A stretch of 32,413 nt of DNA from an uncultured Bacteroidia bacterium (lineage in GTDB: Bacteria; Bacteroidota; Bacteroidia; J057; CALLMJ01), in NCBI GenBank assembly GCA_938006875.1, contig CALLMJ010000034.1, forward strand, positions 1-32,413, given 5' to 3'. Made by a program: the position numbers and the translations under genes. The notes under the pieces are model-generated. The model was given only the letters and a program-made list of their open reading frames with translations. It did no database searches and was not told the DNA's origin. Shown piece by piece: positions 10,861-20,173 of this stretch. Positions within the stretch are counted from its first letter, which is position 1. Every line of letters begins with the position of its first letter.

Positions 10861-11824
10861 AAGTATCATTTGGGCGTTCCCCTTGCTACGCTGCGGGTCG
10901 GGCTGTTACGTTTACACTGATCTTGCCGAAGTGGGTTTTACATCGTTTCAGCATTACGGTAAACTCAGCATCAAAAGGCTTTACCACTTTGTGGTCAATG
11001 AGTATTATCGAATTGTACCCTACACCTCCCTCACGCTTACTTTATGCTTTGCATTCCTTTTCCCTTTTTATTCTTTTGCTCAACAAACTGCTCCCCAAGA
11101 TACTATTCCCTCCCAGTTTCAAAAAATACTCAAAAAAATGAAGTACAAATGGGTAAATGATGCCCTTTGGCAAACCGGTAACGTAGAAAGGTTTTTATAC
11201 AACACCAATTTTCAATGGATTTTTAATGACAGCCTTTTAGATTTTGAAATTAAACCGCGTTTTAGTTATGGTGAAGTAACTCAAAAACAAAATGATAAAA
11301 TCATCAAAGGAGTAGTTCAAGAAAGAGAACAAATTCTGGATTTACATTTCGGGTTATTTTCTCAAAAAAGAATTTATGGATTTAGTTTTGGTACTTTTGA
11401 AAGAAGTAATTTGAGAAAAATCCATTTTAGGTGGCAAACAGGTATAGGTGTAGGTTGGCATATTCTAAAAACCCAAAATAAAAATCAAAGATTAAACTTG
11501 ACCGCTGCATTATTACGAGAAGAAACTGATTTTATCAATCCTAAACAAGCAGATTATAAAATTTTTAGAGCTTCTATAAGGCTTAGAGGGCGTCATGTAT
11601 TTTTTAATAATCGTTTAATAGTCACATATTTAACTACTTATATGCCGTCTGTTGCTTTTGATAATAATAAGCGACTTACAAGCAATGTTTCTGTTGAAGT
11701 TCCTATAAGTAAAAAAATACAGTTAAGAAGTAGTTTTGATTATACTTATGAAGGAATTGTTCCTCAAAATGTTAAAAAAACTGATACAAGAACTTTAGTA
11801 GGATTAGTATTCGGAAATATGTAA
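10853..11824 (+). CDS. predicted outer-membrane / DUF2490- or DUF481-like beta-barrel protein; 5' end formed by a REP-like repeat
   Basis: Signal peptide TLTLCFAFLFPFYSFAQQ begins ~60 codons into the ORF. Codons before it are repeat copy B, so the true start probably lies inside the repeat. The mature part has alternating beta-strand composition. Confidence 0.55.
   Translation: MLKSIIWAFPLLRCGSGCYVYTDLAEVGFTSFQHYGKLSIKRLYHFVVNEYYRIVPYTSLTLTLCFAFLFPFYSFAQQTAPQDTIPSQFQKILKKMKYKWVNDALWQTGNVERFLYNTNFQWIFNDSLLDFEIKPRFSYGEVTQKQNDKIIKGVVQEREQILDLHFGLFSQKRIYGFSFGTFERSNLRKIHFRWQTGIGVGWHILKTQNKNQRLNLTAALLREETDFINPKQADYKIFRASIRLRGRHVFFNNRLIVTYLTTYMPSVAFDNNKRLTSNVSVEVPISKKIQLRSSFDYTYEGIVPQNVKKTDTRTLVGLVFGNM
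10872..11036 (+). repeat. REP-like repeat copy B
   Basis: GGGCGTTCCCCTTGCTACGCTGCGGGTCGGGCTGTTACGTTTACACTGATCTTGCCGAAGTGGGTTTTACATCGTTTCAGCATT...TCCCTCACGC. Shares 5' ATTTGGGCGT and 3' TCCCTYACGCTTACT edges with copy A. Confidence 0.85.
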
Positions 11825-11895
11825 ATTGAGAATTATTTAATTTTGAAAAAGTATTTAACCAAAATATTAAGAAATACAATTTTATTGCATTATTT

Positions 11896-12017
11896 GCGTA
11901 AGGGATATGCGTAGAGCAGGAAGTGGAGTGCGAATTTTTTTGAGCAGCCAAAGGATTGCCGTAGCGAACAGCGAAGCCCTAGCAGCCCAACCCTGAGCAT
12001 TAGCGAGAAGCACGCCC
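11896..12017 (-). repeat. REP-like repeat copy C
   Basis: Minus-strand reading GGGCGTGCTTCTCGCTAATGCTCAGGGTTGGGCTGCTAGGGCTTCGCTGTTCGCTACGG...TACGCATATCCCTTACGC. Same edge motifs, different core. Confidence 0.75.
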
Positions 12018-12045
12018 TTATAATGATGCACGCCCTTATAATGAT
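12010..12045. repeat. perfect 18-bp tandem duplication
   Basis: GCACGCCCTTATAATGAT at 12010-12027 and again at 12028-12045. Confidence 0.95.
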
Positions 12046-12076
12046 AAAAATTTATAACTTTGTAAACCTTTTTGGA

Positions 12077-13300
12077 ATGAAAAATTCTCATACCCAACTT
12101 TTCTTGGTTTGTCCGAAATATTCTAAACGATTAGATTATGTAATTCATCTATGGAATACGCAAATTGCTTCACCGACTCTAATTTACTCTACAGAAATTC
12201 CAAGAAATTTTCCATACCTTTTATATACACAAGATTCATTAATTCCTAATTCAGGTTTTTTGTTCTCTGAAAGTTGGGATTTTTTTTTACAAAAGGTAGA
12301 TTTTACAATGGATTTCCCTGATTTTGATTTTTTTAGTTATGCCTTTGTAATGGCTACGGAATCTTATCATTATGAAAAAAACTATCCCAAAGATAGATAT
12401 AACCGTTATTTAGAAATTCAAAATCCTGTTTTGGTTAATAATTTAAATGAAAAGCCATTTTTCCCATTTTGGGCTAAAAAAATTTGTGATTATTTAAAAA
12501 TTCCTATTCAGTTTTATCCTGCTGAGCCTTTATGGGTAACTTTAGATATAGATAATCCTTTTCATTTTGTACATAGAGGTTGTTGGGCTCAATTGAAAAG
12601 CCTTTTAATGGATATAAAAAATTTTAATTTTCAAGAGTTTTTTTATAAATTTCAAATTTTAGCAGGTTACTCAAAAGACCCTTTTAAGATAGAAAATTGG
12701 TTACAGCATGTAAAGCACTTGCAGTATTTAGTGTTTTTTTTATTAGATGACCAAAAATATAACTCAAACACAAGTCCTTATAATCCCTATTATCATCAAG
12801 AAATTTTACAAATTCCTTTGGAAAGAATAGGTTCTCATTTTTCGTTGAAAAGTAGTTCATTGGCACTTGATGCTATGAAAAATGAAAAAAAAATTTTGGA
12901 AGCTATAATTAAAACTTCAGTTACAAAAAGCCGTCAACATTTTTTACAATATGAACTTCCTTATACTTTTCAAAGATTAATCCAATTAGGCATTCAACAG
13001 GATTATACGACTTGTTTTTATTCTCAAAAGGGATTTAAACATGGCTTGGTTAGACCATTTCTATGGTATGATTTAGAAAATGAAGAAATCACTCAATTAA
13101 TGAGGTTTCCAGTATTTTTTATGGATCGCCATGCTTTAAATGAAGGTATGACCTCTCAAGAAACTTTGATTTATGTACAAGAACAAACGAAATTAATACA
13201 ATCTTATGGGGGTATTCCTATCATTTTATTGCATAATGAAACTTTTAGTGGTAGAAGAGAATGGAAAAATTACCAACCTATAAATTGGATATATCATTAA
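12077..13300 (+). CDS. polysaccharide deacetylase family protein (Bacteroidota type)
   Basis: Start chosen at ATG 12077, downstream of a TAACTTTG -7 box. Contains PLWVTLDIDNPFHF, LERIGSHFSLKSS and VRPFLWYDLENEEITQLMRFPVFFMDRHALNEGM ... GGIPIILLHNETFSGRREWKNY, typical of this deacetylase-like family. Confidence 0.7.
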   Translation: MKNSHTQLFLVCPKYSKRLDYVIHLWNTQIASPTLIYSTEIPRNFPYLLYTQDSLIPNSGFLFSESWDFFLQKVDFTMDFPDFDFFSYAFVMATESYHYEKNYPKDRYNRYLEIQNPVLVNNLNEKPFFPFWAKKICDYLKIPIQFYPAEPLWVTLDIDNPFHFVHRGCWAQLKSLLMDIKNFNFQEFFYKFQILAGYSKDPFKIENWLQHVKHLQYLVFFLLDDQKYNSNTSPYNPYYHQEILQIPLERIGSHFSLKSSSLALDAMKNEKKILEAIIKTSVTKSRQHFLQYELPYTFQRLIQLGIQQDYTTCFYSQKGFKHGLVRPFLWYDLENEEITQLMRFPVFFMDRHALNEGMTSQETLIYVQEQTKLIQSYGGIPIILLHNETFSGRREWKNYQPINWIYH

Positions 13301-14802
13301 TTTTTTTCTTCAACTAACAAGGTTTGACCGACATATAGTTTGTGTTTGGTGTTGATTTTATTGAGTTCACAAATTCTATCAACAGTTAAACCTTTATATT
13401 TTTGGGAAATACCCCAAAGGGTATCACCATTCTGGACGACATGTTTTTTTATTACGGCTTGATTCGTTTTATTTTGAATACTAGGGTTAGAAACTGCGGA
13501 GGGTTTTTGAGTAGCTGCTTGAAAGTCCTTTGTGTAAATTTTTAAGTTTTGACCTACATAAATATTGTAATTATTCAAGCCATTCCAAGCCATTAAATCT
13601 TTGAGATTAATGTTGTATAAATCTGCAATGATGGCTAAAGTTTCACCAGCATTTACACGATGATAATTAAGTTTGGAATCTTTGGGAATAACAGGATTTT
13701 TATATTGTGAGTAAGTAGGATATTGGCGGAGATTGTTATTGCTGGGAGTTAAATTAGCAATTTCTAATTTTTGATCGGGTTTAGTAAAAAATCCGGGATT
13801 TTGAAAAGCAAATTCAACCACTTTTGAAGGTACTCTTAAAACATATGGTTTCGTAGAGTAAGGAATAACCCCAATTTTAAGTTCAGGATTTAAATCTTTT
13901 AACTCTTGTAAATCCACACCTGTTTGTTCAGCAATAGTTTTTAAAGAAATTTGTTTATTGATAACATGAATAGTATCTCGGTTATAAGTGAAGTTCGTCC
14001 ATACAGGATATAGATTATGTTCAGCAGCGTAATTAAAGACATAAGCAACAGCAATAAAAGCAGGAACGTAACTACGAGTTTCTTGTGGTAAGAATTGTTT
14101 AATTTCCCAAAAATTGGTTTTTCCTCCTGCCAATTTAATAGCACGGTTTACGGTTCCAGGTCCTGAATTATAAGCAGCAATCGCTAAAATCCAATCATTA
14201 TAAATATTATACAAATCTTTTAAATAACGAGCAGCATGAACAGAAGATTTATAAGGGTCTCTTCTTTCATCAATGTAAGAATCAATTCTCATGCCTCTTT
14301 CTTTACCAGTAGAAAGAATAAACTGCCATAAACCCACAGCTCCCGCAAAAGAAGTTGCATTCATTCTAAAAGCACTCTCTACTACTGCTAAATATTTTAG
14401 TTCTAATGGAACTCCTTCTTTATCAAAAACTTCCTCAATAATTGGAAAGTAAACATATTGTAAACCGAGAAGAATAGGAGTAGTATTTTTTAATTTAACT
14501 GTATACAAATCAATCCATTTTTGAACATCTTCATTATAAGTTAATGGAATAACAGAGCAAATTTCTTTGATTCTCTCTCTATAAGTATCAGGATTATAAG
14601 TGGGAATAAAACCTTCAGGGAAGTTATAACGATTAATATTCGCAGAATCCTGACGGGTTTTTTGAATAACCTTGAAATGAAAGTCCCCTAATAAACTATC
14701 TAAAATAGAGACTACCATACGAGATTCTTTCATAAAATCGGAATCCCATTGAGCATAAATGTAATGAAAGCAAAATATGAAAACAAAAAATAATTTTTTC
14801 AT
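13297..14802 (-). CDS. lytic transglycosylase (MltD-like) with LysM repeats
   Basis: VPLELKYLAVVESAFRMNATSFAGAVGLWQFILSTGKERGMRIDSYIDERRDPYKSSVHAARYLKDLYNIYNDWILAIAAYNSGPGTVNRAI (SLT domain), then two LysM segments (HRVNAGETLAIIADLYNINLKDLMAWNGL; KHVVQNGDTLWGISQKYKGLTVDRICELN). Confidence 0.95.
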   Translation of the reverse strand: MKKLFFVFIFCFHYIYAQWDSDFMKESRMVVSILDSLLGDFHFKVIQKTRQDSANINRYNFPEGFIPTYNPDTYRERIKEICSVIPLTYNEDVQKWIDLYTVKLKNTTPILLGLQYVYFPIIEEVFDKEGVPLELKYLAVVESAFRMNATSFAGAVGLWQFILSTGKERGMRIDSYIDERRDPYKSSVHAARYLKDLYNIYNDWILAIAAYNSGPGTVNRAIKLAGGKTNFWEIKQFLPQETRSYVPAFIAVAYVFNYAAEHNLYPVWTNFTYNRDTIHVINKQISLKTIAEQTGVDLQELKDLNPELKIGVIPYSTKPYVLRVPSKVVEFAFQNPGFFTKPDQKLEIANLTPSNNNLRQYPTYSQYKNPVIPKDSKLNYHRVNAGETLAIIADLYNINLKDLMAWNGLNNYNIYVGQNLKIYTKDFQAATQKPSAVSNPSIQNKTNQAVIKKHVVQNGDTLWGISQKYKGLTVDRICELNKINTKHKLYVGQTLLVEEKN

Positions 14803-14827
14803 TTAGTTTGAAGACCAAATTAAAGAA

Positions 14828-15010
14828 TTATTTTTTTTCTTCCGTAGAAGCTTCTTTTTCTATTTCGTTTTTTATACCGCTAGCAGCGTCTTTAAATTCT
14901 CTGATGCCTTTTCCTAATCCTCTTGCAAATTCAGGAATCCTTTTTCCCCCAAAAAATATTAATACTACTACTAAAATTAAAACGATTTCTGTTGTGCCAA
15001 GTCCTAACAT
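14828..15010 (-). CDS. tatA: twin-arginine translocase TatA/TatE family subunit
   Basis: [45 protein letters not shown], the canonical TatA TM-hinge-FGxxxxP-amphipathic helix. Confidence 0.95.
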   Translation of the reverse strand: MLGLGTTEIVLILVVVLIFFGGKRIPEFARGLGKGIREFKDAASGIKNEIEKEASTEEKK

Positions 15011-15121
15011 ATTATTTTTAATTAAACCACAAAATTAAGCATAATTCGTTTACTTTCAAAAAAATTGAATTTTTTAGGACTCCAATTTTTAAACAATTCA
15101 AAATTGTTTCATATTTGTATC

Positions 15122-15748
15122 ATGAAAATAAAGTTTCTTTTTTTAACTTTTATCTTTATCCAATTTTCTGTATATTCTCAAAAAATGGGGTTAGGAATGC
15201 GTTTTTTTTCTGATTTTCATTTTGCTTATAGAGCTAAAGAAAATTTATTAGTGAATGGTGTTTTTTCTACGGGAGGATTAGGTTTATATTTTTTTAATTA
15301 CAATGATTTTGGGGGTATAGAAATTGGAGGAAATTTTGGGTATAAAGGCACCAAAGGAAATTTTGCAATGCCTTTAATTATGCAAGATTTAACCAAAGAT
15401 GATAAACAAAATACGGGTTTAACTTATGTAGAGTTAGATTTAAGAATGGGACCTAAACTTGGAAAAGTTTTTTATCCTCAATTTGGTTATGCTGCTGGCT
15501 ATCGTTTGAAAATGGAAAATTTAGTAGAAAATCCTCAAATTAAACATGAATTAAAATCTTTTTATATGAATTTGCCGGTAGGTTTGAGTGTTTATTTGCC
15601 TACTCAATTTGGTAATACAGGATTGGGATTCTTTTATATCATCGGATTAACCAATACTTTAATCTCAGAAAAAAATTTTGACTATAAAAGGGAAGTGGGT
15701 AGGTTGCATGGTTTACGATTTCAAATCACAGTTTTATTTGGTGAGTAA
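15122..15748 (+). CDS. predicted outer-membrane beta-barrel protein
   Basis: Start at 15122 (MKIKFLFLTFIFIQFSVYSQ signal peptide), then Gly/aromatic-rich beta-strand pattern. Confidence 0.6.
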   Translation: MKIKFLFLTFIFIQFSVYSQKMGLGMRFFSDFHFAYRAKENLLVNGVFSTGGLGLYFFNYNDFGGIEIGGNFGYKGTKGNFAMPLIMQDLTKDDKQNTGLTYVELDLRMGPKLGKVFYPQFGYAAGYRLKMENLVENPQIKHELKSFYMNLPVGLSVYLPTQFGNTGLGFFYIIGLTNTLISEKNFDYKREVGRLHGLRFQITVLFGE

Positions 15749-15750
15749 GA

Positions 15751-16989
15751 TTACAAAACCCATTTCCCTTTAATCATTACTTTATGAATAAAATTTTCAC
15801 CAAAAAAGTAAGGAATTTTAGACAAATTGCCAATCGGTTGAGTAATCAAAAGATTAGCAATTTTGCCTTTTGCTAAACTGCCTACTTGAGTATCTCTTAA
15901 AGCATAAGCGGCATTTAAAGTTAAAGCAGTCAAAGATTCTTCGGGGAGCATTTTCATTTGTAAGCAAGCCAAAATCCAAACAAAATACATATTGAATGAT
16001 GGGGAAGTTCCCGGATTAAAATCAGAGGCTAAAGAAACAATGGCATTGTTATCAATTAATTTTCTTGCAGGAGCATACTGCAATCTTAAATAAAAAGCTG
16101 TGCTGGGTAAGAGTGTAGCAACGGTTTGAGAATTTTTTAAAAGTTCAATTTCTTCTGCACCCAAACATTCCAAATGGTCAACGGAAACTGCACGATATTT
16201 TACCCCCACTTGTACACCACCAGATAAATCCAATTCATTTGCATGAACTTTTACTTTTAATCCGTATTTATTAGCACATTCTAAGATTTTACAAGTTTCT
16301 GAGGGAGTATAAAAACCTGTTTCACAAAAAACATCTACAAAATCTGCCAATCCTTCTTGTGCTATGTAAGGAATCATTTTTTGAGTAAGTTTCTGAATGT
16401 AACCTTCTCTATGATTTTTGTATTCTTTGGGTATTGCATGAGCTCCTAAAAATGTAGCATAAACATTTTGCTCAACAAAAGGTTTAAGTTGCTGAATAAC
16501 TTTCAACATTTTAATTTCATTTTCAAAATCTAATCCATATCCTGATTTGATTTCTACAGTTGTTGTGCCATTTTTAGCCATTTTTTTAAGATAATCAACA
16601 CCATGTTCTAACAGTTCATTTTCAGATGTATTTTTAATTTTTTCCACTGAACTAAAAATTCCACCACCATTTTGAGTTATTTCTTCGTAAGTAAACCCTT
16701 TTAGTTTCATAATTAATTCATGGTCTCTTGTACCAGCAAAAAGGGTATGAGTATGCGAATCTACAAATCCGGGTAAAACTATACCTTGATTACAATCAAT
16801 GATTTCATTGACTTCTTGAGTAAATGGGGCATCCATGAAACCATAATCTAAGATTTTATCTACTTCAATGATTAGCCAAGCATTTTCTAAACAAAAAGGA
16901 TTTTTCATATCCTTTCCACGTAAATAATGCACATTAGGGTTTTCAGTAACCAAGTATAACTTTCCAATATTTTTTAAGCAGATTTTCAT
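15751..16989 (-). CDS. hutI: imidazolonepropionase
   Basis: GIVLPGFVDSHTHTLFAGTRDHELIMKLKGFTYEEITQNGGGIFSSV ... GTTTVEIKSGYGLDFENEIKML ... FLGAHAIPKEYK ... KVHANELDLSGG ... LASDFNPGTSP are HutI motifs. Confidence 0.95.
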   Translation of the reverse strand: MKICLKNIGKLYLVTENPNVHYLRGKDMKNPFCLENAWLIIEVDKILDYGFMDAPFTQEVNEIIDCNQGIVLPGFVDSHTHTLFAGTRDHELIMKLKGFTYEEITQNGGGIFSSVEKIKNTSENELLEHGVDYLKKMAKNGTTTVEIKSGYGLDFENEIKMLKVIQQLKPFVEQNVYATFLGAHAIPKEYKNHREGYIQKLTQKMIPYIAQEGLADFVDVFCETGFYTPSETCKILECANKYGLKVKVHANELDLSGGVQVGVKYRAVSVDHLECLGAEEIELLKNSQTVATLLPSTAFYLRLQYAPARKLIDNNAIVSLASDFNPGTSPSFNMYFVWILACLQMKMLPEESLTALTLNAAYALRDTQVGSLAKGKIANLLITQPIGNLSKIPYFFGENFIHKVMIKGKWVL

Positions 16990-17174
16990 GCGACAAATAT
17001 AGTTCTAAAAATTTTCAAAAATCATAAATTCACTCAAAGAAAAATGTTAACTTTGTAAAATCATGAAAGATATACTTGCAGAAATTGCCTATAGACCTTT
17101 TTCCAAAAAGTAACCAATCGATTTACTATAAAGAGTGAAATCATGCTGTTTTTTTTTATAGGAAAGTTCCATTC

Positions 17175-18560
17175 TTAATTTTTTTGAATACATAAATCCA
17201 ATAATTTTCCATAAACTGCATAGCTTCCTTTTTGAAAAGTATCATAAATATTTTGAAATTCTTTATTTAAAGAGATTTTTTGGTTTGTTTTTTTAAATTT
17301 AGCAATTTTTTCTAAAAATCGTAAATAATTTACGTAATTAGATTCTTTAGATTTTAACCCTTTAGTTTTGAAATACTTGTATTGTTTTTTTATGTTTGAT
17401 TCCAAAAATTCAAAACTTTCAGTTAAAAAGACTATTGTGCTTTCTAATAAACGAATTTCAAATTCATAAGGTAAATAAAAATTTTTATCATTTAAAAATC
17501 GGGCTTTTTGTAATGCAAAATGAGCTTCTTTAAAATCTTGTTGAAGTAAAAAAAATTTAGTGTAATTTATAGATGCCATAGTACCTCTTGTAGGGTGCAT
17601 AATATGAAGGTAGTTCAAAAAGTATTGATTGAGAATTTTTTCTACATTTTGATAATCATTTATAATTAAACTGATTTGAATAAACTTGGTTAAATGGTAA
17701 AAATCTTCATAAAAGAACTGTGGGTATTCCTTTTGAATTATTTGATAGTTTTCATAAGCTTGAAAAAAATCGGATAAATAATATTGATTTTCAGCAATTT
17801 TAAGTTTCGTGAGAACTATATCATCTAATTCAATGCTTCCAGAACTATCAAAATTTACCAAATATAAAGCAGTTTCTAAAAAATGAATGTTATTGGGAGA
17901 GTTTTCAAAAAAATTGTAATAATTATAAAGTGCATGATACAAATGAAATTTAGACCAAGCATTTATGCTAAAATCTAAAAGTTGTTCAAGTTCTAAAAGT
18001 CTTATTTTTAGATTTTTAGCTTCATTACTTTTCTGTAAAGCTGCTAATTCAAAAATTTTAGAACGCATTCTTCGAACTTCTAGAAAATAGGGTAAATCTT
18101 TTTTTATATTTGAGTAAGGTAGGTTTTTGGATAATTCTAATAATTTTTGGGAAAAATATTGAATGATTTCTTCATCATGATTTTTATAAGAACCTCTTTG
18201 AAGTAGTTCAAAAGCTAATAAATTGAATTTAAAATTGTTATTAAGTTTTTTTTCCTGCTGGAAGATTTCGTGTTTTAGATTTTGATACAAATCTCTTTTT
18301 GATAAAAATTTTAGGGTTTCAAAAATATTAGCGTTAAAAAGAAATTCGTAGCATTTATCTAATAAAACTGAACAAGCTTTATAAAAATGATTTTCAGAGA
18401 ATTGAAGTTTTTCAAGAATAGTATCTTTGGGTAAATTTTTGTTTTTGTATTCTATCAAAATCTCTAAAAGTTTTTTTTCTTTACCAATTAATTCAATGAA
18501 TTTCAGTTTTTGAATTTCCTCTGGATTTAAAACTGATAAGAACTGAACTAAGTAATTCAT
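17175..18560 (-). CDS. uncharacterised helical (possibly TPR-like) protein
   Basis: 461 aa intact ORF, Lys/Glu/Leu/Phe-rich helical pattern; no family recognised. Confidence 0.6.
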   Translation of the reverse strand: MNYLVQFLSVLNPEEIQKLKFIELIGKEKKLLEILIEYKNKNLPKDTILEKLQFSENHFYKACSVLLDKCYEFLFNANIFETLKFLSKRDLYQNLKHEIFQQEKKLNNNFKFNLLAFELLQRGSYKNHDEEIIQYFSQKLLELSKNLPYSNIKKDLPYFLEVRRMRSKIFELAALQKSNEAKNLKIRLLELEQLLDFSINAWSKFHLYHALYNYYNFFENSPNNIHFLETALYLVNFDSSGSIELDDIVLTKLKIAENQYYLSDFFQAYENYQIIQKEYPQFFYEDFYHLTKFIQISLIINDYQNVEKILNQYFLNYLHIMHPTRGTMASINYTKFFLLQQDFKEAHFALQKARFLNDKNFYLPYEFEIRLLESTIVFLTESFEFLESNIKKQYKYFKTKGLKSKESNYVNYLRFLEKIAKFKKTNQKISLNKEFQNIYDTFQKGSYAVYGKLLDLCIQKN

Positions 18561-18569
18561 TTGATAAAT

Positions 18570-19097
18570 TTAGGGTTTTTCTTTGAGTTTTATAAGAGCA
18601 AATATAGCATAATTTACGCAATCTATATAATTATTTTCTATACCTTCAGAAGCCATTAATTCTTTTTGGTGGTCTTCAATTTGCTTGATTCTTAATAGTT
18701 TGACCAAAATCATATCGGTAAATGAAGGAACACGCATTTCTCTCCAAGCTTCACCATAATCATGATTTTTTTTTAACATCGTTTCATAACATAATTTTAC
18801 TTGCTGGTTATAACATTCTAATAAATCATTTTGAATTTGATTTTCTGAGCATCTTGCTAAAATCAAAGCCATTAAACTATAATTAATAATTCCAATATAC
18901 TCTCCTTCTATATTTTCTCCTACTAAGTTTACTTGTGTATCTTCAATCGAACGTATTCTTTTGGCTTTAATGTATATTTGGTCTGTTAAAGAGGGAAGCC
19001 TAAATACTGTCCAAGAAGTTCCATAATCATGATTTTTTTTTAAGAAAAGATCTTTACAGTGGTCAATAATTTCAAAATATTGCTGTTCTGTATTCAT
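18570..19097 (-). CDS. DUF1599 / nucleotide-modification-associated domain 1 protein with duplicated domain
   Basis: CKDLFLKKNHDYGTSWTVFRLPSLTDQIYIKAKRIRSIED and CYETMLKKNHDYGEAWREMRVPSFTDMILVKLLRIKQIED are internal repeats characteristic of DUF1599. Confidence 0.85.
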   Translation of the reverse strand: MNTEQQYFEIIDHCKDLFLKKNHDYGTSWTVFRLPSLTDQIYIKAKRIRSIEDTQVNLVGENIEGEYIGIINYSLMALILARCSENQIQNDLLECYNQQVKLCYETMLKKNHDYGEAWREMRVPSFTDMILVKLLRIKQIEDHQKELMASEGIENNYIDCVNYAIFALIKLKEKP

Positions 19098-19109
19098 AAA
19101 GCAAGTAAA

Positions 19110-20096
19110 CTATTTTTTTTCGGATTTAGGGAGTGAATTTTGTGGTTTATCTTTTTTTCCAAATAAAGAAAAATGCACAAAACGCTTGGGATGTTCTTTA
19201 AATTCCACTAATAAAGCATTTAAACTTTCTGTGGTTTTAACAACGGATTGATGCAATTCGTCCCCTTTTAAAAGTTTACCAATTGTACCTTCACCATTGT
19301 TAATGGATTTAACAATTCCTTGAAGTTCTGCTAAGGTTTTTTGAGCGTTTTGCATCAATTGTTTTATATCGCCAGAACCTGCGGCTAACGAATCCGATAA
19401 CAATTTTACATTATGAACAATTTTTTGAATTTTCTCTTTTTCTTGAGCCAAAGTGCCTGTAATAGTGCTAGTATTAGAAGCGATGGTATCAAATTTAGCC
19501 AATAATTGAGGGAATTTTTTTGTGGATTGAGATAAATTATAAGTAGTTTGTTGAAAATGTGCTAACATAGTTTGGATACGATAATTGGTGGAGTCTTCAA
19601 TAACCTTTCTGATGGATTTGGCTAGAAGATTTACTTCTGTTAAGGTACTTTCTAATTTTACTTTTACGGGTTCAAGTTCTGTCATAGCTTTATCCACCAT
19701 TCCAATTTCTAAAGAATCTTTTAAAGTGTCTCCTGCAATACAAGGTTCACCAGAACCCATAATTAATTGAATTCCTTTTGTGCCCAGAAAGTCCACAGAA
19801 TGAATCATAGCAATAGAATTTTTGGGTATATCAAAAACATGAGCTAAATCAAAATTTACAATAATCTCTTTGGATTGAGGGTCAATGTAAATAGAACGAA
19901 CTTGACCCAGTTGGTATCCATTATATAGTACTTTTCCGCCCACCATTAAACCATTAATTTGTTTATATTTAGCATTTAGGGATATACGGCTTTGAAAAAA
20001 TGATGTACCTTTTAAGTAATTCATTCCAATAATAAATAATACCACCACAATTACCGTAAAAATTCCCACTTTGATTTCCTTTGAATATTTGTTCAT
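19110..20096 (-). CDS. MlaD / MCE-family protein
   Basis: MNKYSKEIKVGIFTVIVVVLFIIGMNYLKGTSFFQSRISLNAKYKQINGLMVGGKVLYNGYQLGQVRSIYI ... FLGTKGIQLIMG, followed by a helical coiled-coil C-terminus. Confidence 0.92.
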   Translation of the reverse strand: MNKYSKEIKVGIFTVIVVVLFIIGMNYLKGTSFFQSRISLNAKYKQINGLMVGGKVLYNGYQLGQVRSIYIDPQSKEIIVNFDLAHVFDIPKNSIAMIHSVDFLGTKGIQLIMGSGEPCIAGDTLKDSLEIGMVDKAMTELEPVKVKLESTLTEVNLLAKSIRKVIEDSTNYRIQTMLAHFQQTTYNLSQSTKKFPQLLAKFDTIASNTSTITGTLAQEKEKIQKIVHNVKLLSDSLAAGSGDIKQLMQNAQKTLAELQGIVKSINNGEGTIGKLLKGDELHQSVVKTTESLNALLVEFKEHPKRFVHFSLFGKKDKPQNSLPKSEKK

Positions 20097-20173
20097 AAAT
20101 TTTATGAATAGGCAAAAATAACTTTTTTTTGAATGATAGAAAAAGTTTTATATATTCGCAAAAGAAATTTTTT

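Noticed and set aside
10923-11141. 72-aa ORF MPKWVLHRFSITVNSASKG...
   Set aside because: It is repeat B read in the frame equivalent to copy A; the downstream exported protein uses a different frame.
11882-12097. 71-aa minus-strand ORF
   Set aside because: Consists of repeat C sequence; no evidence of a real protein.
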